A DNA stretch of 64,000 nucleotides. Origin: an uncultured bacterium. Lineage in GTDB: Bacteria; Verrucomicrobiota; Kiritimatiellia; PWTM01. Made by a program: the position numbers and the translations under genes. The stretch is from NCBI GenBank assembly GCA_938010045.1, contig CALLFZ010000007.1, positions 1 to 64,000 on the forward strand, in the 5' to 3' direction. The notes beneath the pieces were generated by a model. The model worked only from the letters and a program-made list of their open reading frames with translations. It searched no databases and was not told where the DNA came from. This document shows, in pieces, positions 1 through 9,770 of the stretch; the stretch's first letter is position 1; each line of letters starts with the position of its first letter.

Positions 1-229
1 CGTGCAGCGAGACAGTCGGCACCTCAACGGAGGTGTGCTTGGCCTTGCCGGCCCAGACCAGTTGCGGGGCGAGGTGCGAGGCGTAGGCGTGGGTCGTTTT
101 CTTCGCTCCCGCGTCGGGGGCGGCCTCCGGCGTCGCGAGCCTCACGGGCGGGTTATTCACGCGCTGCTTGTCCCGAAGTTCGTAGGCGGCAATCGGCCGC
201 TTGGCGTTGTTGTTCTGAGCCGTTGACAT
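1..229 (-). CDS. Site-specific DNA methyltransferase, N-terminal fragment (cut by window edge)
   Basis: Read leftward from an ATG at 229-227, the frame stays open for 76 codons to the window edge. The visible residues include PQLVWAGKAKHTSVEVPTVS, which I recognise as the lead-in segment of site-specific (adenine) DNA methyltransferases of the type III Mod kind. The catalytic DPPY and SAM-binding motifs would lie outside the window, so activity cannot be judged. Several positions that I remember as acidic or aromatic in relatives (around YAYDPHLDP) are Ala or His here (HAYASHLAP), so the copy may be decaying. No good Shine-Dalgarno precedes the ATG. Confidence is moderate because only the non-catalytic start is visible. 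Confidence 0.55.
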   Translation of the reverse strand, partial: MSTAQNNNAKRPIAAYELRDKQRVNNPPVRLATPEAAPDAGAKKTTHAYASHLAPQLVWAGKAKHTSVEVPTVSLH

Positions 230-647
230 GGTGTCGCCCGATATAGCATTCGCGTCGGCCTAACTCAAATGTCCGGTCGGCACCGCTGGGATGGATGCGA
301 CGTACGAGCGAACTCCGTGCGCGAGTCGAGCTCGGGGAGGGGGAGTCTCTCACCGCCGCGTGGGGGCGTGTGCGAGGTTTTGCGGTCCAGGGCGGGCAGC
401 CCGCAGTTCTGCACATTTAGGGAAGCGGTGGGCGCCGGCCGACGCGGCCCGGCCGGGCTGGCATCGCCGGTGTGTTCTCCCGATGTGTTTCGCGCGCGGG
501 GATGGCCGCGGTACGGGCAGATCGGCCGGCACCCAGCCGCTGTCAACTGCGCGATGTGGGTTCAATGGGCCCACGGCGTGAGAGCCTCGCGGAGCGGCCG
601 CTGGAGGGCGACGGAGGCAGCGACCGATCGCGACGGCTGGGCGAAGC
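230..647. other. Intergenic region without recognised gene
   Basis: The 418 bases between the methyltransferase start and the 3' end of the minus-strand glycoside hydrolase contain only overlapping GC-rich open frames with Arg/Pro-rich, non-repeating translations on both strands. I see no domain, RNA gene or clear terminator. The minus-strand genes on both sides point the same way, so the methyltransferase promoter should lie near 230-300. Confidence 0.5.
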
Positions 648-2993
648 TCATGGGACGACGGGTGCGGGAGGTGCGCCGCCGGTGATGTCGGCCGTTTCGG
701 GGGCGAGTTCGCGGCCGTCGGGCAGGCGCCATGGTTGTTCGCCAAAGTTGACGGTGACGACGGTGCCATCGCCGAAGACGCTTTGCTGGACTGAGCCGTC
801 GGGGGTCAGACGGCGATGGTTGATCATCGGGTGGAGCATCGTCCGGCGGTGGACGGGTGTCGCGATGCGGTAACTTTCGAGAAAGCGATCGCGGTCCTGG
901 TTCCATTCGGCGCGGTTGAACATGTACATCGGCGGTGTGCCATAGAGAGCGTTCCAGAGGTCGCGGCGACGCCAGAGTGCGGGCAGCTTATTGTTGTAGT
1001 CGCCCCAGTACCACTGAGCGACGACGCAATCGTGATAGACCAGCTCCCACAGCGGGAGGCGGTAGCGGTGGCCGGTTTGGAAGCGGGCGACCCGTTCGGG
1101 TACTTCGGTCCATTTACGCATGGTATCGCGGCCGGCGTCGGGCACGCGGAAGGGGCCGAGGCTTAGCATACCCTCGAAGTAGTGGACGAAGGGGACGGCG
1201 GCGTCGTGGCCGGTTTCAGAGCCGCACACAAGATTGAACTCGTGGGAGACGACCTTGAGCAACTCCATTTTGAAGGCGCGGCTTTCGGTGCGGGTCATGG
1301 GATGGTGGGGATCGTAGCACTCGCGCCACGGGGTGGCGGTGGTGGTATCGATGAAACGGGCACGGAAGGGGCGATGGGCGAGGTCCTCGCGGATGCGGCG
1401 TCGGGCCCAGTCTGGCGCGAGCCGGTCGCAGAGCACCGCGCAGGAGATCATCGTGCCGTCCTTGGCGCGGACCCGCCAGCCGCGAACCCAATCGCCGTCG
1501 GCACGGCGAATGATCCCGGTGGGCCAGGCGTCGGTGGTCCAGTCGCGGTGGATACTGGGCAGCTTTGGGAACTGCGCGGGATCCATGAGATCCTGGTAGA
1601 TGTCGTAGCGGCTGGTGAGGAAGCCAAGGGCGTTGATCGCCGCGACGTCCTCGGCGGTTCCGCCGGCGCTCCAGAGCACGCGGTCCATGCCGGCGGCGGC
1701 CAGTTCGCGCGCCATGTTCGTCCTGTCGCGATCCATGAACCATACGTTCGCCGCGCCGGCGAGGAGCTCGACGTTGGGGTTGCGGGCGAGCTTCTCGCGC
1801 AGCGTGACGAGTCGCCCCTGTTCGCGGACCCACTCGCGGTAGCGATGGCACATCGCGACGTAGCCGCCGCGGTTGAAGAGGACGAAACGGAGGACGCGCG
1901 GATAGCCGGCGGCGCCCGTTTGGGCATCCCATTCGGGGATGAGCCGCAGGTGTCCTGCGTGGCGTTCAAGTTTCACGGCGGCGTCATCGGGCGTTTCGAG
2001 GAGCAACATGCAGGCGGACTCACCGACGGTGATGCCGGAGAAGGCCATGCAAATGCCGTGGCCGCCATAGGCGATGAGGCGCATGGCGGGGACGGCGGGG
2101 TCGTCGGTGGGGAATCCGATGCCTTCGTTCATCGGGAGGATGAGTTCGGTGGGCGCGGGCGGATCGGGGAGGAGGGCCGGCGGGTACGCGAGGGGGCGGG
2201 GCATGGGGGTCTGGGCGCCGCCCAAGGGGGTGAGGACGATCCGCGCCTCGGGGCGATCACCGTCGAGCTCGAGCCGGGCGGTCCATGTGGAGTCGCCGAG
2301 GTCATCTGCGAGCCGCCATTCGAGCCACTGCGGACCGGCGCGTACCTCGGCCGCGGTCCAAGCATCGGATTCGGCGGCCGTGGACCACGATTGGCCGTTG
2401 CGAAGGTCGCGCAGCGTGAGGGCGGCCCGTGCGGGATCCAACGTGACCGCGATCTGGCGATTGCTGATGGAGACGACGGACTGCGGGGCGGGTGGAGGAG
2501 CCCGGTGGACGCTCACGGTCAACGGTCCCGCACGGAACTCGCCGGGGCCGACGCCGAAGATCCTGGCCTCGAGGCGTTCGCCCTCTCGGGACAGCCGTGC
2601 GCGGCTACGCAGCACGGCGTTGGAGGTCGAGCGGGCCGAGGTGGAGCAATACGACCACTCGAGCACTCGGCCGGAGGAGTCGATGCGGAGAAAGCCGACG
2701 ATGATCTTGCCCTCGCCGGCGGCGCTGACGGGCACCGACATTTCCGCGATGCCATCGAGCGGTGGAATCGCGATGTGGGGTCGCAGGGCCCAATCGCCGT
2801 GGCCGCGGTGAACGACGCGAACGGCATCGTGTTCGACGGACAATTTCGCTGCGCCCGCCTCGCGGGACCATACGCGGTCGGGCATGGCGCTGGTCTGCCA
2901 AAGGAGATCGCCGGCGGCGACGGCGGAGGCCGCGTACGATGCGGCGAGGAGCAGGGCTGTCGGAGTCGGCTGACATCGTTTGCTTCGCGTCAT
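648..2993 (-). CDS. Secreted glycoside hydrolase-like protein (GH101/DUF5696-type TIM barrel)
   Basis: 781 aa. The start is the ATG at 2993 with GAGGTGG seven bases upstream. It opens a clean signal peptide (basic n-region, LLLAASYAASAVAA, cleavage near residue 27). The open frame continues upstream only as Pro/Arg-rich shadow. Residues about 30-290 look like a beta-sandwich; about 300-720 resemble the TIM-barrel enzymes grouped as GH101-like or DUF5696. Typical segments are VYHDCVVAQWYWGDYNN and GTPPMYMFN. Candidate catalytic acids are the Asp in FIDTTTATP and the Glu in CGSETGHD; this assignment is inference. A role in outer-layer or periplasmic glycan degradation fits the fucosidase nearby, but the substrate is unknown. 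It stands alone on the minus strand. Confidence 0.7.
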   Translation of the reverse strand: MTRSKRCQPTPTALLLAASYAASAVAAGDLLWQTSAMPDRVWSREAGAAKLSVEHDAVRVVHRGHGDWALRPHIAIPPLDGIAEMSVPVSAAGEGKIIVGFLRIDSSGRVLEWSYCSTSARSTSNAVLRSRARLSREGERLEARIFGVGPGEFRAGPLTVSVHRAPPPAPQSVVSISNRQIAVTLDPARAALTLRDLRNGQSWSTAAESDAWTAAEVRAGPQWLEWRLADDLGDSTWTARLELDGDRPEARIVLTPLGGAQTPMPRPLAYPPALLPDPPAPTELILPMNEGIGFPTDDPAVPAMRLIAYGGHGICMAFSGITVGESACMLLLETPDDAAVKLERHAGHLRLIPEWDAQTGAAGYPRVLRFVLFNRGGYVAMCHRYREWVREQGRLVTLREKLARNPNVELLAGAANVWFMDRDRTNMARELAAAGMDRVLWSAGGTAEDVAAINALGFLTSRYDIYQDLMDPAQFPKLPSIHRDWTTDAWPTGIIRRADGDWVRGWRVRAKDGTMISCAVLCDRLAPDWARRRIREDLAHRPFRARFIDTTTATPWRECYDPHHPMTRTESRAFKMELLKVVSHEFNLVCGSETGHDAAVPFVHYFEGMLSLGPFRVPDAGRDTMRKWTEVPERVARFQTGHRYRLPLWELVYHDCVVAQWYWGDYNNKLPALWRRRDLWNALYGTPPMYMFNRAEWNQDRDRFLESYRIATPVHRRTMLHPMINHRRLTPDGSVQQSVFGDGTVVTVNFGEQPWRLPDGRELAPETADITGGAPPAPVVP

Positions 2994-3218
2994 GTGCCCA
3001 CCTCGTGTTGGCGACCCGCCGCAGGGTCTGTGCATTGAATGCTCGCATACGCCGTCGTAGTTGACCAGTGCGAGATCGAGCCGAGGGGCGCATGCGGCCG
3101 GAGAACTCGCCTGCGGCGGAGAACGGAGGGGAGAGACCGCACTGGACGGCTTGAGCGGGTCGGAGGGTGTGCTACGGTGTCGGCGGGTGAGAGAATGTCG
3201 AACCCTGGAGGCTCGAGG

Positions 3219-3451
3219 ATGAAGCTTCGGATTCGGAATGGTCCGCGGTGATGGCCGTCGTGGTGGGGGCGACGTCGGCGACGGCCGACCGGCGGGTAGC
3301 AGATCTTCGCTGTGAAGACCTAGTGAACCCCGCGGGGATTGAGACCCCGACCCCCCGACTGCGGTGGAGGATGTATTCCGAGACGCGGGGTGAGCGACCG
3401 ACGGCGTGGCAGGTGGTGGCGGCGCGGCGCGGCGACACGGTCGGCCATTGA
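3219..3451 (+). pseudogene. Remnant of an exported alpha-L-rhamnosidase (GH78 N-terminus), frameshifted and truncated
   Basis: The frame at 3248-3451 encodes VADLRCEDLVNPAGIETPTP, then RLRWRMYSETRGERPTAWQV. This is the hallmark N-terminus of bacterial alpha-L-rhamnosidases (family consensus LRCEYLxNPLGIDxPxPRLSW...QTAYQV). It stops after about 60 residues, where intact enzymes run to 700-1100. A good ribosome site (GGAGG) precedes the ATG at 3219, which starts MKLRIRNGPR and hits TGA at 3249-3251. Shifting frame by one base there joins this basic n-region to VMAVVVGATSATA, giving a complete signal peptide. So at least one frameshift and a large 3' deletion are visible. The CPBP protease begins 33 bases downstream. 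Confidence 0.75.
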
Positions 3452-3484
3452 CGCCGGGCGCTCGTGTTTGCGAGAGTGCGCGCC

Positions 3485-4120
3485 ATGAGCGCGCGGGTCT
3501 TGGCCCTCTACATGTTGTTCGCGTATGCGGCGATGGCACCGATGTTCGCGCTGCGGCGTGTCGGGTCGCTGGATTTCTGGTGGTGGATGTCGGCCAACGG
3601 ACTGGTGTTGTCCGCCCTCGGGTTGGCGCTGGATCGCGGGTTGCGGCGCGAACTGGCGGACGACCTGAGTCGCGGGTGGTCCGCGAAGATCGCGGGTGGA
3701 TGGATATCCGCCGTGGCGCTGGTCGGCGTGTTTGCCGTCGGCCAGGTGGTGTTGCGCGGGGTATGGCCGGCGGCGGAGGGCTGGATTGCGCGGGTGTATG
3801 AGCTGCGCGAGGGGGCGTCGGCGTGGCGCATCGGCATGCTGCTGACCTTCGTGATCGGGCCGGCGGAGGAGATCGTGTGGCGCGGTGTGGTGCAGCGCGG
3901 CCTTGTGGCGCGACTGGGGCCGTCCGCGGGCATCGCCGCCGCAGTGGCCGTCTATACGGGCCTCCATCTGGTGACCGGCAACCCGGTGCTGTGGCTGGCG
4001 GCGGCGGTGGCGGGCGCGGCGTGGGGCTGGATGTATCACCGGTGGCGTTCGCTGACGGCGAACATTGTAAGCCACGCGATGTGGGATGTGACGGTGTTCG
4101 TGCTGGCGCCGTTTCATTGA
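3485..4120 (+). CDS. CPBP-family intramembrane metalloprotease (Abi/CAAX-protease like)
   Basis: 211 aa from the ATG at 3485; a GTG at 3464 would add seven residues. Strongly hydrophobic, with about six membrane segments. The family's three motifs are visible: PAEEIVWRGV (glutamate pair and Arg) near residue 130, VYTGLHLV (metal-ligand His) near 160, and NIVSHAMWD near 197. These proteins are membrane-embedded zinc-type endopeptidases of the CAAX-processing/bacteriocin-immunity superfamily; the bacterial substrates are mostly unknown. It directly follows the GH78 remnant, so it may have been brought in by, or survived, the deletion that truncated that gene. No partner gene suggests a specific substrate. 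Confidence 0.82.
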   Translation: MSARVLALYMLFAYAAMAPMFALRRVGSLDFWWWMSANGLVLSALGLALDRGLRRELADDLSRGWSAKIAGGWISAVALVGVFAVGQVVLRGVWPAAEGWIARVYELREGASAWRIGMLLTFVIGPAEEIVWRGVVQRGLVARLGPSAGIAAAVAVYTGLHLVTGNPVLWLAAAVAGAAWGWMYHRWRSLTANIVSHAMWDVTVFVLAPFH

Positions 4121-4273
4121 CCGCGCCGGCGCACCGCGAGAGTGTTGGCCGCGGCCGTCGTTCCGGCATGGTTGCCGTCGTTTGGCGGGATCCGCAGAGT
4201 GTCGGTTGTTGCAACCGGGGATGGTTGGAACACGGCGCTCAGCCCGCGGCCACCGCTGGGGCGCCGGGGGGAG

Positions 4274-4969
4274 TCAAGGTTCCGTGATCAGTCCGGCGAG
4301 GTGTGGCAAGGCCTCCGCGAGATCGCGCGCGACCCAGCGGGCGCCGGCCGCGCGCAGTTCCTCTTCCGGAAAACTGGAGAGAATGCCGAGGCAGCGCGCG
4401 CCGGCCGCGACGCCGGCTCGGAGGCCGTTCGGGGCATCCTCGACCACCAGACATCGAGCGGGCGGCACGCCCAACGCCGCCGCCGCGGTGAGAAAAATCT
4501 CGGGATCCGGCTTTGTTCGGCCGATGTCGTTGCCGGTGATGTGCGCGTCGAATTCCTCCGGCGCCAGACCGATTTCGCGGAGGTTGCCGTCCAGCTTGAT
4601 CCGGTCGGCGCTGGTCGCGACGGCGGTGCGCAGACCGAGCGAACGGCAGGCGCGGACGAACTCGACGGCGCCCGGCAGGGGCGCGAGGCGCCCGCGGATG
4701 ATCTCGAGATAGATTTCGTAGGTGCGAGTTTTGTCCGACGGCAGGTTGAGGTGCAGTCCGCGTCGTTCAGCGGGACCTGCGAGGTAGCGGTCTTCGCCCG
4801 CGCCGACGAACGGGCGGAACTCCTCGGGCGCGAGGTCCGCTCCGTAGCGTTCTTGGAACATGCGGCGGGCGGCTTCGAGGATGAACGGCTCGGAGTCACA
4901 GAGGACGCCGTCCATATCGAAGAGCACGGCGTCCACAGCGCGGTTCGGGCTCGACGGGATCTGGGTCAT
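4274..4969 (-). CDS. HAD-superfamily phosphatase/phosphomutase (beta-PGM-like)
   Basis: 231 aa, start ATG at 4969; the longer open frame above it overlaps the AraC gene and is not HAD-like. Motif I is FDMDGVLCDSE (Asp18 nucleophile, Asp20 acid/base), motif II is the Thr/Ser in VATSADR, motif III the Lys in RTKPDPEIF, and motif IV VVEDAPNGL. The cap between residues about 30 and 100 is the small helical type seen in beta-phosphoglucomutase and phosphoglycolate or sugar-phosphate phosphatases. The Asp20 arrangement fits either activity and the substrate cannot be read from sequence. It lies 32 bases downstream of the AraC gene on the same strand, so it is probably co-transcribed and may serve the sugar pathway next door. 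Confidence 0.85.
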   Translation of the reverse strand: MTQIPSSPNRAVDAVLFDMDGVLCDSEPFILEAARRMFQERYGADLAPEEFRPFVGAGEDRYLAGPAERRGLHLNLPSDKTRTYEIYLEIIRGRLAPLPGAVEFVRACRSLGLRTAVATSADRIKLDGNLREIGLAPEEFDAHITGNDIGRTKPDPEIFLTAAAALGVPPARCLVVEDAPNGLRAGVAAGARCLGILSSFPEEELRAAGARWVARDLAEALPHLAGLITEP

Positions 4970-5001
4970 GCGCGACACCGTAGGGGGCGGGCGCGCGCAA
5001 A

Positions 5002-5943
5002 TCAAATTCCGGGCGGGGGACGGGCGGGGGCGCGTCGCTGCCGGTGCCGCGTCGTGTGCGTCGGAGCGGCGCGGGCGCCGAGCAGCGCGGTGGGCGCGAC
5101 GCCCAACGCGCGCCGGAAGGCGCGGGTGAAGTTGTGAGGGTCGGCGTAGCCCAGTTCGGCCGCGATGGTCTTGATCAGCGAGCGGCCGGTGAGAATTCGT
5201 TCCGCGGCGAGGTTCATGCGCAGGTGGCGCAGGTAGGCCATCGGGCTTTGGCGACCAAACTTGCGAAAGAGGCGGCACAGGTGACCGACGCTCACGTGGC
5301 CTGCGGCGGCGAGGTCGGTGATGCGGCGAATGTCGGCGGCGTGCGCCTCGATCAGCGCTCGGCAGCGCAGGTAGGCCTCGCGCGAGCCGCGGTCGGACGG
5401 TTCGGGCGCGGCGCGCGCGGCGATCCGGGTGATCAGATACGACAGCGCGATCGCGCAGAGCCGCTCGCGGCCGGGCCGGTCGTCCAGCGCGCGCGCGATC
5501 AGGTCATCGAACAGATCGCGGATGCGGTCCGGCTCGCTGACGCGGATCGCGGTGCCGGGCGTCAGCCGGACGGCGCGCAGGAGCTCGCGGGCCTCGGGAC
5601 CCGCGAAGACGACGAAGTACTTGAGCATGGGCGAGGCGGGATCGCACCGGATATCGTGCGGGGTGCGGCGGCCGTACACGAAGGCCGAGCCCGGCACGAG
5701 CGCGAGGTGGCGGCCGGCGAGGAGCAGTTCGCCGCGCCCGCGGGCGACGTACTCGAGGGTCGGGTGTGGAAAGCCGGGCCGACGCACGCGGTAGTCGGGC
5801 CGGCAGAGTTCCCACCCACCGCTGATCACCGTCAGGGGCCGTCCGCGGCGGGGTGCGAGCCGGAGGTAAAACCGGCGAGCGTCGGCGACCTGATGGCTGA
5901 AATATGGCGGTTCAGGCGGGGAGGGCAGCGGTGGCCGGCGCAT
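5002..5943 (-). CDS. AraC-family transcriptional regulator, probable controller of the fucose operon
   Basis: 313 aa from the ATG at 5943. Longer starts are possible up to 6045 but would run into the fucosidase leader, and no Shine-Dalgarno decides between them. Residues about 20-170 form a cupin-type AraC sugar-sensing domain (PTLEYVARGRGELLLAGR, then LVPGSAFVYGRRTPHDIR). The C-terminal 100 residues hold the double helix-turn-helix with the usual signature RSLIKTIAAELGYADPHNF. It is divergent from the GH29-fucI pair with about 107 bases between starts. This is the normal arrangement for an AraC activator and its target. A fucose-derived inducer is therefore likely but not shown. Confidence 0.88.
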   Translation of the reverse strand: MRRPPLPSPPEPPYFSHQVADARRFYLRLAPRRGRPLTVISGGWELCRPDYRVRRPGFPHPTLEYVARGRGELLLAGRHLALVPGSAFVYGRRTPHDIRCDPASPMLKYFVVFAGPEARELLRAVRLTPGTAIRVSEPDRIRDLFDDLIARALDDRPGRERLCAIALSYLITRIAARAAPEPSDRGSREAYLRCRALIEAHAADIRRITDLAAAGHVSVGHLCRLFRKFGRQSPMAYLRHLRMNLAAERILTGRSLIKTIAAELGYADPHNFTRAFRRALGVAPTALLGARAAPTHTTRHRQRRAPARPPPGI

Positions 5944-6050
5944 GTGGAAATAGTCAAAATATGACACCAAGCTGTCAACCGTGGCGATGGTGGTCGCGGG
6001 GTGGACGTGCAAGGCTAAGGACGGGCTCAGGTGCAAAGGAGACACGGACG

Positions 6051-7781
6051 ATGACGAAGCAGCAGATGGTCGGGTCGGCGGTGGTCGTTGCGGCGGTGCT
6101 GGCCGCGGCGGGTGTGCGCGGCGAGACGCGCGAGGAGCGCGACGCTCGGATGGCGTGGTGGCGCGAGGCGAAGTTCGGGATGTTCATCCACTGGGGCGTG
6201 TACGCGGTTCCCGCGGGCACATACCAGGGGCGAGAGATCCCGGGCATCGGCGAGTGGATCATGTTGCGCGCAAAGATTCCGGTGGCCGAGTACCGGGCGT
6301 TCGCAAAGCAGTTCAATCCGGTCAAATACGATCCCGAGGCGTGGGTGCGCCTCGCGAAGGCCGCGGGCATGCGCTACATCGTGATCACGTCGAAGCACCA
6401 CGACGGGTTCGCGCTGTTTGATTCGGCGGTGACGGATTGGGATGTCGTCGACGCGACGCCCTACGGGCGCGATCTGCTGCAGCCGTTGGCTGAGGCGGCG
6501 CGGCGACACGGTCTGAAGTTCGGCTGCTACTACTCCCAGGCGCAGGACTGGACGCATCCGGGCGGAGCGAAGTCGGGGTACCCGGACGGGGAGGGCTGGG
6601 ACGACGCGCACAAGGGCAGCTTCGACCAATACCTCGCGAAGATCGCGGTGCCGCAGACGCGCGAGGTGCTCACGAAGTTCCAGCCGGACATTCTGTGGTG
6701 GGACACACCCCATCTGATGACGCCCGAGCGCGCCGCGCCCCTGCACGCGCTGATCGCGCTGCGTCCGGGCCTGATCACGAACAACCGTCTCGGCGGCGGA
6801 TTTGAGGGCGACACCGAGACCCCCGAGCAGTACATCCCGGCGACGGGCTTCAAGGACCGCGACTGGGAAGTGTGCATGACGATGAACGACACCTGGGGGT
6901 ACAAAAGCTACGACCACAACTGGAAAAGTACCGAGACGCTGCTGCGCAATCTGATTGACATTGTGAGCAAGGGCGGCAACTACTTGCTGAACGTGGGGCC
7001 GACCGCGGAGGGCGAAATTCCCGCGCCGAGCGTGGAGCGGCTGCAGCAGGTGGGCGCGTGGATGGCGAAGAACGGCGAAGCCATCTATGGCACAACGGCG
7101 AGCCCGTTCCGCAATCTCGACTGGGGGCGGTGCACGCGCAAAGTGAAGGATGGCGTGACCACGCTCTATCTGCACGTGTTCGATTGGCCAGCGGATGGTC
7201 AATTGCGGGTGGAGGAGCTGCCGAACGAGATTCTCGACGCTCGTTTGCTCGCTCAGGAGCGCGAGGTGAAGGCTCGGCGGGACGGCGGCACGGTCGTGTT
7301 GGAGGTGGGGCCGACGGCGCCCGATCCGATCGCGTCGGTGGTGGTGCTGCGCGTCCGCGGCGATGTCGCCACCATGCCCTGGGTCGGCCGGCTGGCGGCC
7401 GATGGCACGCTGGTGCTGCCGCCCGAGGCGGCAGAGACGAAGGGCAATCTGAAGGTCGAGGGGAAGGGGCTTAGGCAGAATCTCGGGTTCTGGACCGATC
7501 CGGACGATTATGCGACGTGGCAGGTACATCTGCCGGCGGAGTTCCGCGGGACGCTCGAGTTTGAGGCGGCCGCGGTCGGAGCAGCGAAACTTGCGCTGGT
7601 GGTTGGCGGCGAGCGGGTCGAGATCAGTATTCCGGACACGAAAGACTACAAGCGGTTCACCCCGGTGAAGGTGGAGAATGTTCGGCTGCCGGCCGGCCGA
7701 TCTCAGGTGGAACTGCGGGCGGTGAAAGAGGGGTGGCGGCCGGTGAATGTGCGGGTCCTGCGGTTTTCGCCGGCGCGCTGA
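6051..7781 (+). CDS. Secreted alpha-L-fucosidase (GH29)
   Basis: 576 aa. The start ATG at 6051 has AAAGGAG eight bases upstream and opens a signal peptide ([20 protein letters not shown], cleavage near GVRG). The catalytic domain carries the family landmarks: [28 protein letters not shown] and PDILWWDTP. The Asp of WWDTP (Asp218) aligns with the GH29 nucleophile. The acid/base residue is not conserved enough in GH29 to name. Residues about 350-576 form C-terminal beta-domains. The enzyme removes terminal L-fucose from glycans outside the cytoplasm. fucI follows after 44 bases, so hydrolysis and isomerisation of the released sugar are linked. It is a full-length gene with no odd features. Confidence 0.93.
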   Translation: MTKQQMVGSAVVVAAVLAAAGVRGETREERDARMAWWREAKFGMFIHWGVYAVPAGTYQGREIPGIGEWIMLRAKIPVAEYRAFAKQFNPVKYDPEAWVRLAKAAGMRYIVITSKHHDGFALFDSAVTDWDVVDATPYGRDLLQPLAEAARRHGLKFGCYYSQAQDWTHPGGAKSGYPDGEGWDDAHKGSFDQYLAKIAVPQTREVLTKFQPDILWWDTPHLMTPERAAPLHALIALRPGLITNNRLGGGFEGDTETPEQYIPATGFKDRDWEVCMTMNDTWGYKSYDHNWKSTETLLRNLIDIVSKGGNYLLNVGPTAEGEIPAPSVERLQQVGAWMAKNGEAIYGTTASPFRNLDWGRCTRKVKDGVTTLYLHVFDWPADGQLRVEELPNEILDARLLAQEREVKARRDGGTVVLEVGPTAPDPIASVVVLRVRGDVATMPWVGRLAADGTLVLPPEAAETKGNLKVEGKGLRQNLGFWTDPDDYATWQVHLPAEFRGTLEFEAAAVGAAKLALVVGGERVEISIPDTKDYKRFTPVKVENVRLPAGRSQVELRAVKEGWRPVNVRVLRFSPAR

Positions 7782-7825
7782 ACGCGGCGCTCGGCGACGT
7801 ACCTCCACAGACGGGGAGGAGCACG

Positions 7826-9676
7826 ATGATGATGAGCGGTGCGAAGAGGAGTCGAACGACGGCGGCGGAGCCGGTACCGGCCGCGGTGCGGCCGGCGGGC
7901 TGGCGATGGGTGGGCGACTTTCCGGCGGTGGGCATCCGGCCAACGATTGACGGCCGCCGGCGCGGTGTGCGGGAGTCGCTTGAGGGCCAGGTGATGGCGA
8001 TGGCCCGGCGCGCGGCGGACCTGATTTCAAGCCAGCTGCGGTATCCGGACGGCACGCCTGTGCGCTGCGTGATCGCCGATACGTGCATCGGCGGCGCGGC
8101 CGAAGCCGCGATGTGCGCCGAGAAGTTCCGGCGCGAGAACGTTGGGGTGTCGCTCACCGTCACCCCTTGCTGGTGCTACGGCAGCGAGACGATGGACATG
8201 GATCCGCTCACGCCGAAGGCGATCTGGGGCTTCAACGGCACTGAGCGACCGGGCGCGGTGTACTTGGCGGCGGTGCTCGCGGCCCACAACCAAAAGGGGC
8301 GACCGGCCTTCGGTATCTATGGCCGGGATGTGCAGAACCGCGATGACGAGACCATACCACCCGACGTGCGCGAGAAGATCCTCCGCTTCGTCCGCGCGGG
8401 GTTGGCGGTCGCGATCATGCGGGGCAAATCGTACCTCTCGCTGGGCGGTACCTCGATGGGCATCGCCGGTTCGATCGTGGACCATCCGTTCTTCGAGCGG
8501 TACCTCGGCATGCGGGTCGAAACGGTGGACATGACCGAGCTCGTGCGGCGCATCGAAGAGACGATCTACGACCCGCAGGAGTTCGCGCGCGCGATCCGCT
8601 GGACCCGTGAAAAGTGCCGCGAGGGCGAGGACGTGAATCCGCCCGACCAACGCCGCGACCGGGTCCGCAAGGACTGGGAGTGGGAAACGGTCGTGAAGAT
8701 GACGATGATTGCGCGGGACCTGATGATCGGGAACCCGCGGCTCGCAGAGCTCGGGTTCGGCGAGGAGGCGCTCGGGCACAATGCCATCGCGGGCGGCTTC
8801 CAGGGGCAGCGGCAGTGGACCGACCACTTCCCGAACGGCGACTTCACCGAGGCGATTCTGAACTCGTCGTTCGACTGGAACGGCATCCGCGCGCCCTTTG
8901 TGTTCGCGACGGAGAACGACAGCCTGAACGGCGCCGCGATGCTGTTCGGCTACCTGCTGACCAACACCGCCCAGATCTTCGCGGACGTGCGAACCTACTG
9001 GAGCCCGGACGCGGTGCGCCGTGCGACTGGCCGCAAGCTGACGGGCATGGCGGCGAATGGGATCATCCATCTGATTAATTCCGGCGCCGCGACGCTCGAC
9101 GGTACCGGGCAGCAGTCACGGAACGGTCGCCCCGCGATGAAGCCGTTCTGGGAGATCACCGCAGAGGAGGTCGAACGGTGTCTGAAGGCGACGACGTGGC
9201 CGCCGGCGGTGTACGAGTACTTCCGCGGTGGCGGGTTCTCCTCCTGTTATCTCTCCCAGGGCGGCATGCCGCTGACGATGAGTCGCGTGAGCCTCGTGCA
9301 GGGGCTGGGGCCGGTGCTGCAGATCGCGGAAGGATGGTCGGTCGAGATCCCGGCCGCGGTGCATGACGCGCTGAACCGGCGCACCAACCAGACCTGGCCG
9401 ACGACGTGGTTCGTGCCGCGGCTGACGGGGCGCGGGCCGTTCGCGGACGTGTACAGCGTGATGAACAACTGGAGCGCGAACCACGGCGCCATCAGCTTCG
9501 GGCACATCGGTGCGGACCTCATTGCGCTGGCCTCGGCGCTGCGGATCCCAGTGGCGATGCACAACGTGGAGGAATCGCAGATCGTCCGGCCGTCCGCGTG
9601 GGGTCTGTTCGGCGCAATGGATCCGCAGGGGGCGGACTACCGGGCCTGCGCGAATTTCGGGCCGCTCTACGGCTGA
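7826..9676 (+). CDS. fucI: L-fucose isomerase
   Basis: 616 aa, slightly longer than the 591 aa of E. coli FucI. GGGGAGGAG lies five bases before the first of three ATGs (7826, 7829, 7832). The enzyme converts L-fucose to L-fuculose in the cytosol with a Mn ion. Family segments include [30 protein letters not shown] and [20 protein letters not shown]. Glu363, Asp387 and His553 have nearly the same spacing as the E. coli metal ligands Glu337, Asp361 and His528, so the active site looks intact. No fuculokinase or fuculose-phosphate aldolase lies in the window. The next pathway steps are elsewhere or use another route. Confidence 0.95.
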   Translation: MMMSGAKRSRTTAAEPVPAAVRPAGWRWVGDFPAVGIRPTIDGRRRGVRESLEGQVMAMARRAADLISSQLRYPDGTPVRCVIADTCIGGAAEAAMCAEKFRRENVGVSLTVTPCWCYGSETMDMDPLTPKAIWGFNGTERPGAVYLAAVLAAHNQKGRPAFGIYGRDVQNRDDETIPPDVREKILRFVRAGLAVAIMRGKSYLSLGGTSMGIAGSIVDHPFFERYLGMRVETVDMTELVRRIEETIYDPQEFARAIRWTREKCREGEDVNPPDQRRDRVRKDWEWETVVKMTMIARDLMIGNPRLAELGFGEEALGHNAIAGGFQGQRQWTDHFPNGDFTEAILNSSFDWNGIRAPFVFATENDSLNGAAMLFGYLLTNTAQIFADVRTYWSPDAVRRATGRKLTGMAANGIIHLINSGAATLDGTGQQSRNGRPAMKPFWEITAEEVERCLKATTWPPAVYEYFRGGGFSSCYLSQGGMPLTMSRVSLVQGLGPVLQIAEGWSVEIPAAVHDALNRRTNQTWPTTWFVPRLTGRGPFADVYSVMNNWSANHGAISFGHIGADLIALASALRIPVAMHNVEESQIVRPSAWGLFGAMDPQGADYRACANFGPLYG

Positions 9677-9698
9677 TGTCCGGCGGGTGGCGGGGTCG

Positions 9699-9721
9699 GC
9701 CGTGGCCGGCAGGGCCACGGC
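9699..9721 (+). terminator. Hairpin after fucI
   Basis: A perfect 9-bp inverted repeat (GCCGTGGCC, loop GGCAG, GGCCACGGC) starts 22 bases after the fucI stop. There is no T-run, so it is at best a weak intrinsic terminator or an mRNA 3'-end stabiliser. Confidence 0.45.
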
Positions 9722-9770
9722 GTGCGGGGGGCGGGTCCCGCGCGGCGCGCGGCGCGGCGTTCGCGGCGCA

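Noticed and set aside
1182-3038. 618-codon plus-strand frame
   Set aside because: It is the antisense of the glycoside hydrolase: Gly/Asp/Glu-rich with no domain, as expected opposite a GC-rich coding strand.
2994-4214. Upstream extension of the 648-2993 open frame to 4214
   Set aside because: The extra 400 codons are Arg/Pro/Ala-rich, overlap the CPBP gene on the other strand, and precede a clean signal peptide with a ribosome site at 2993.
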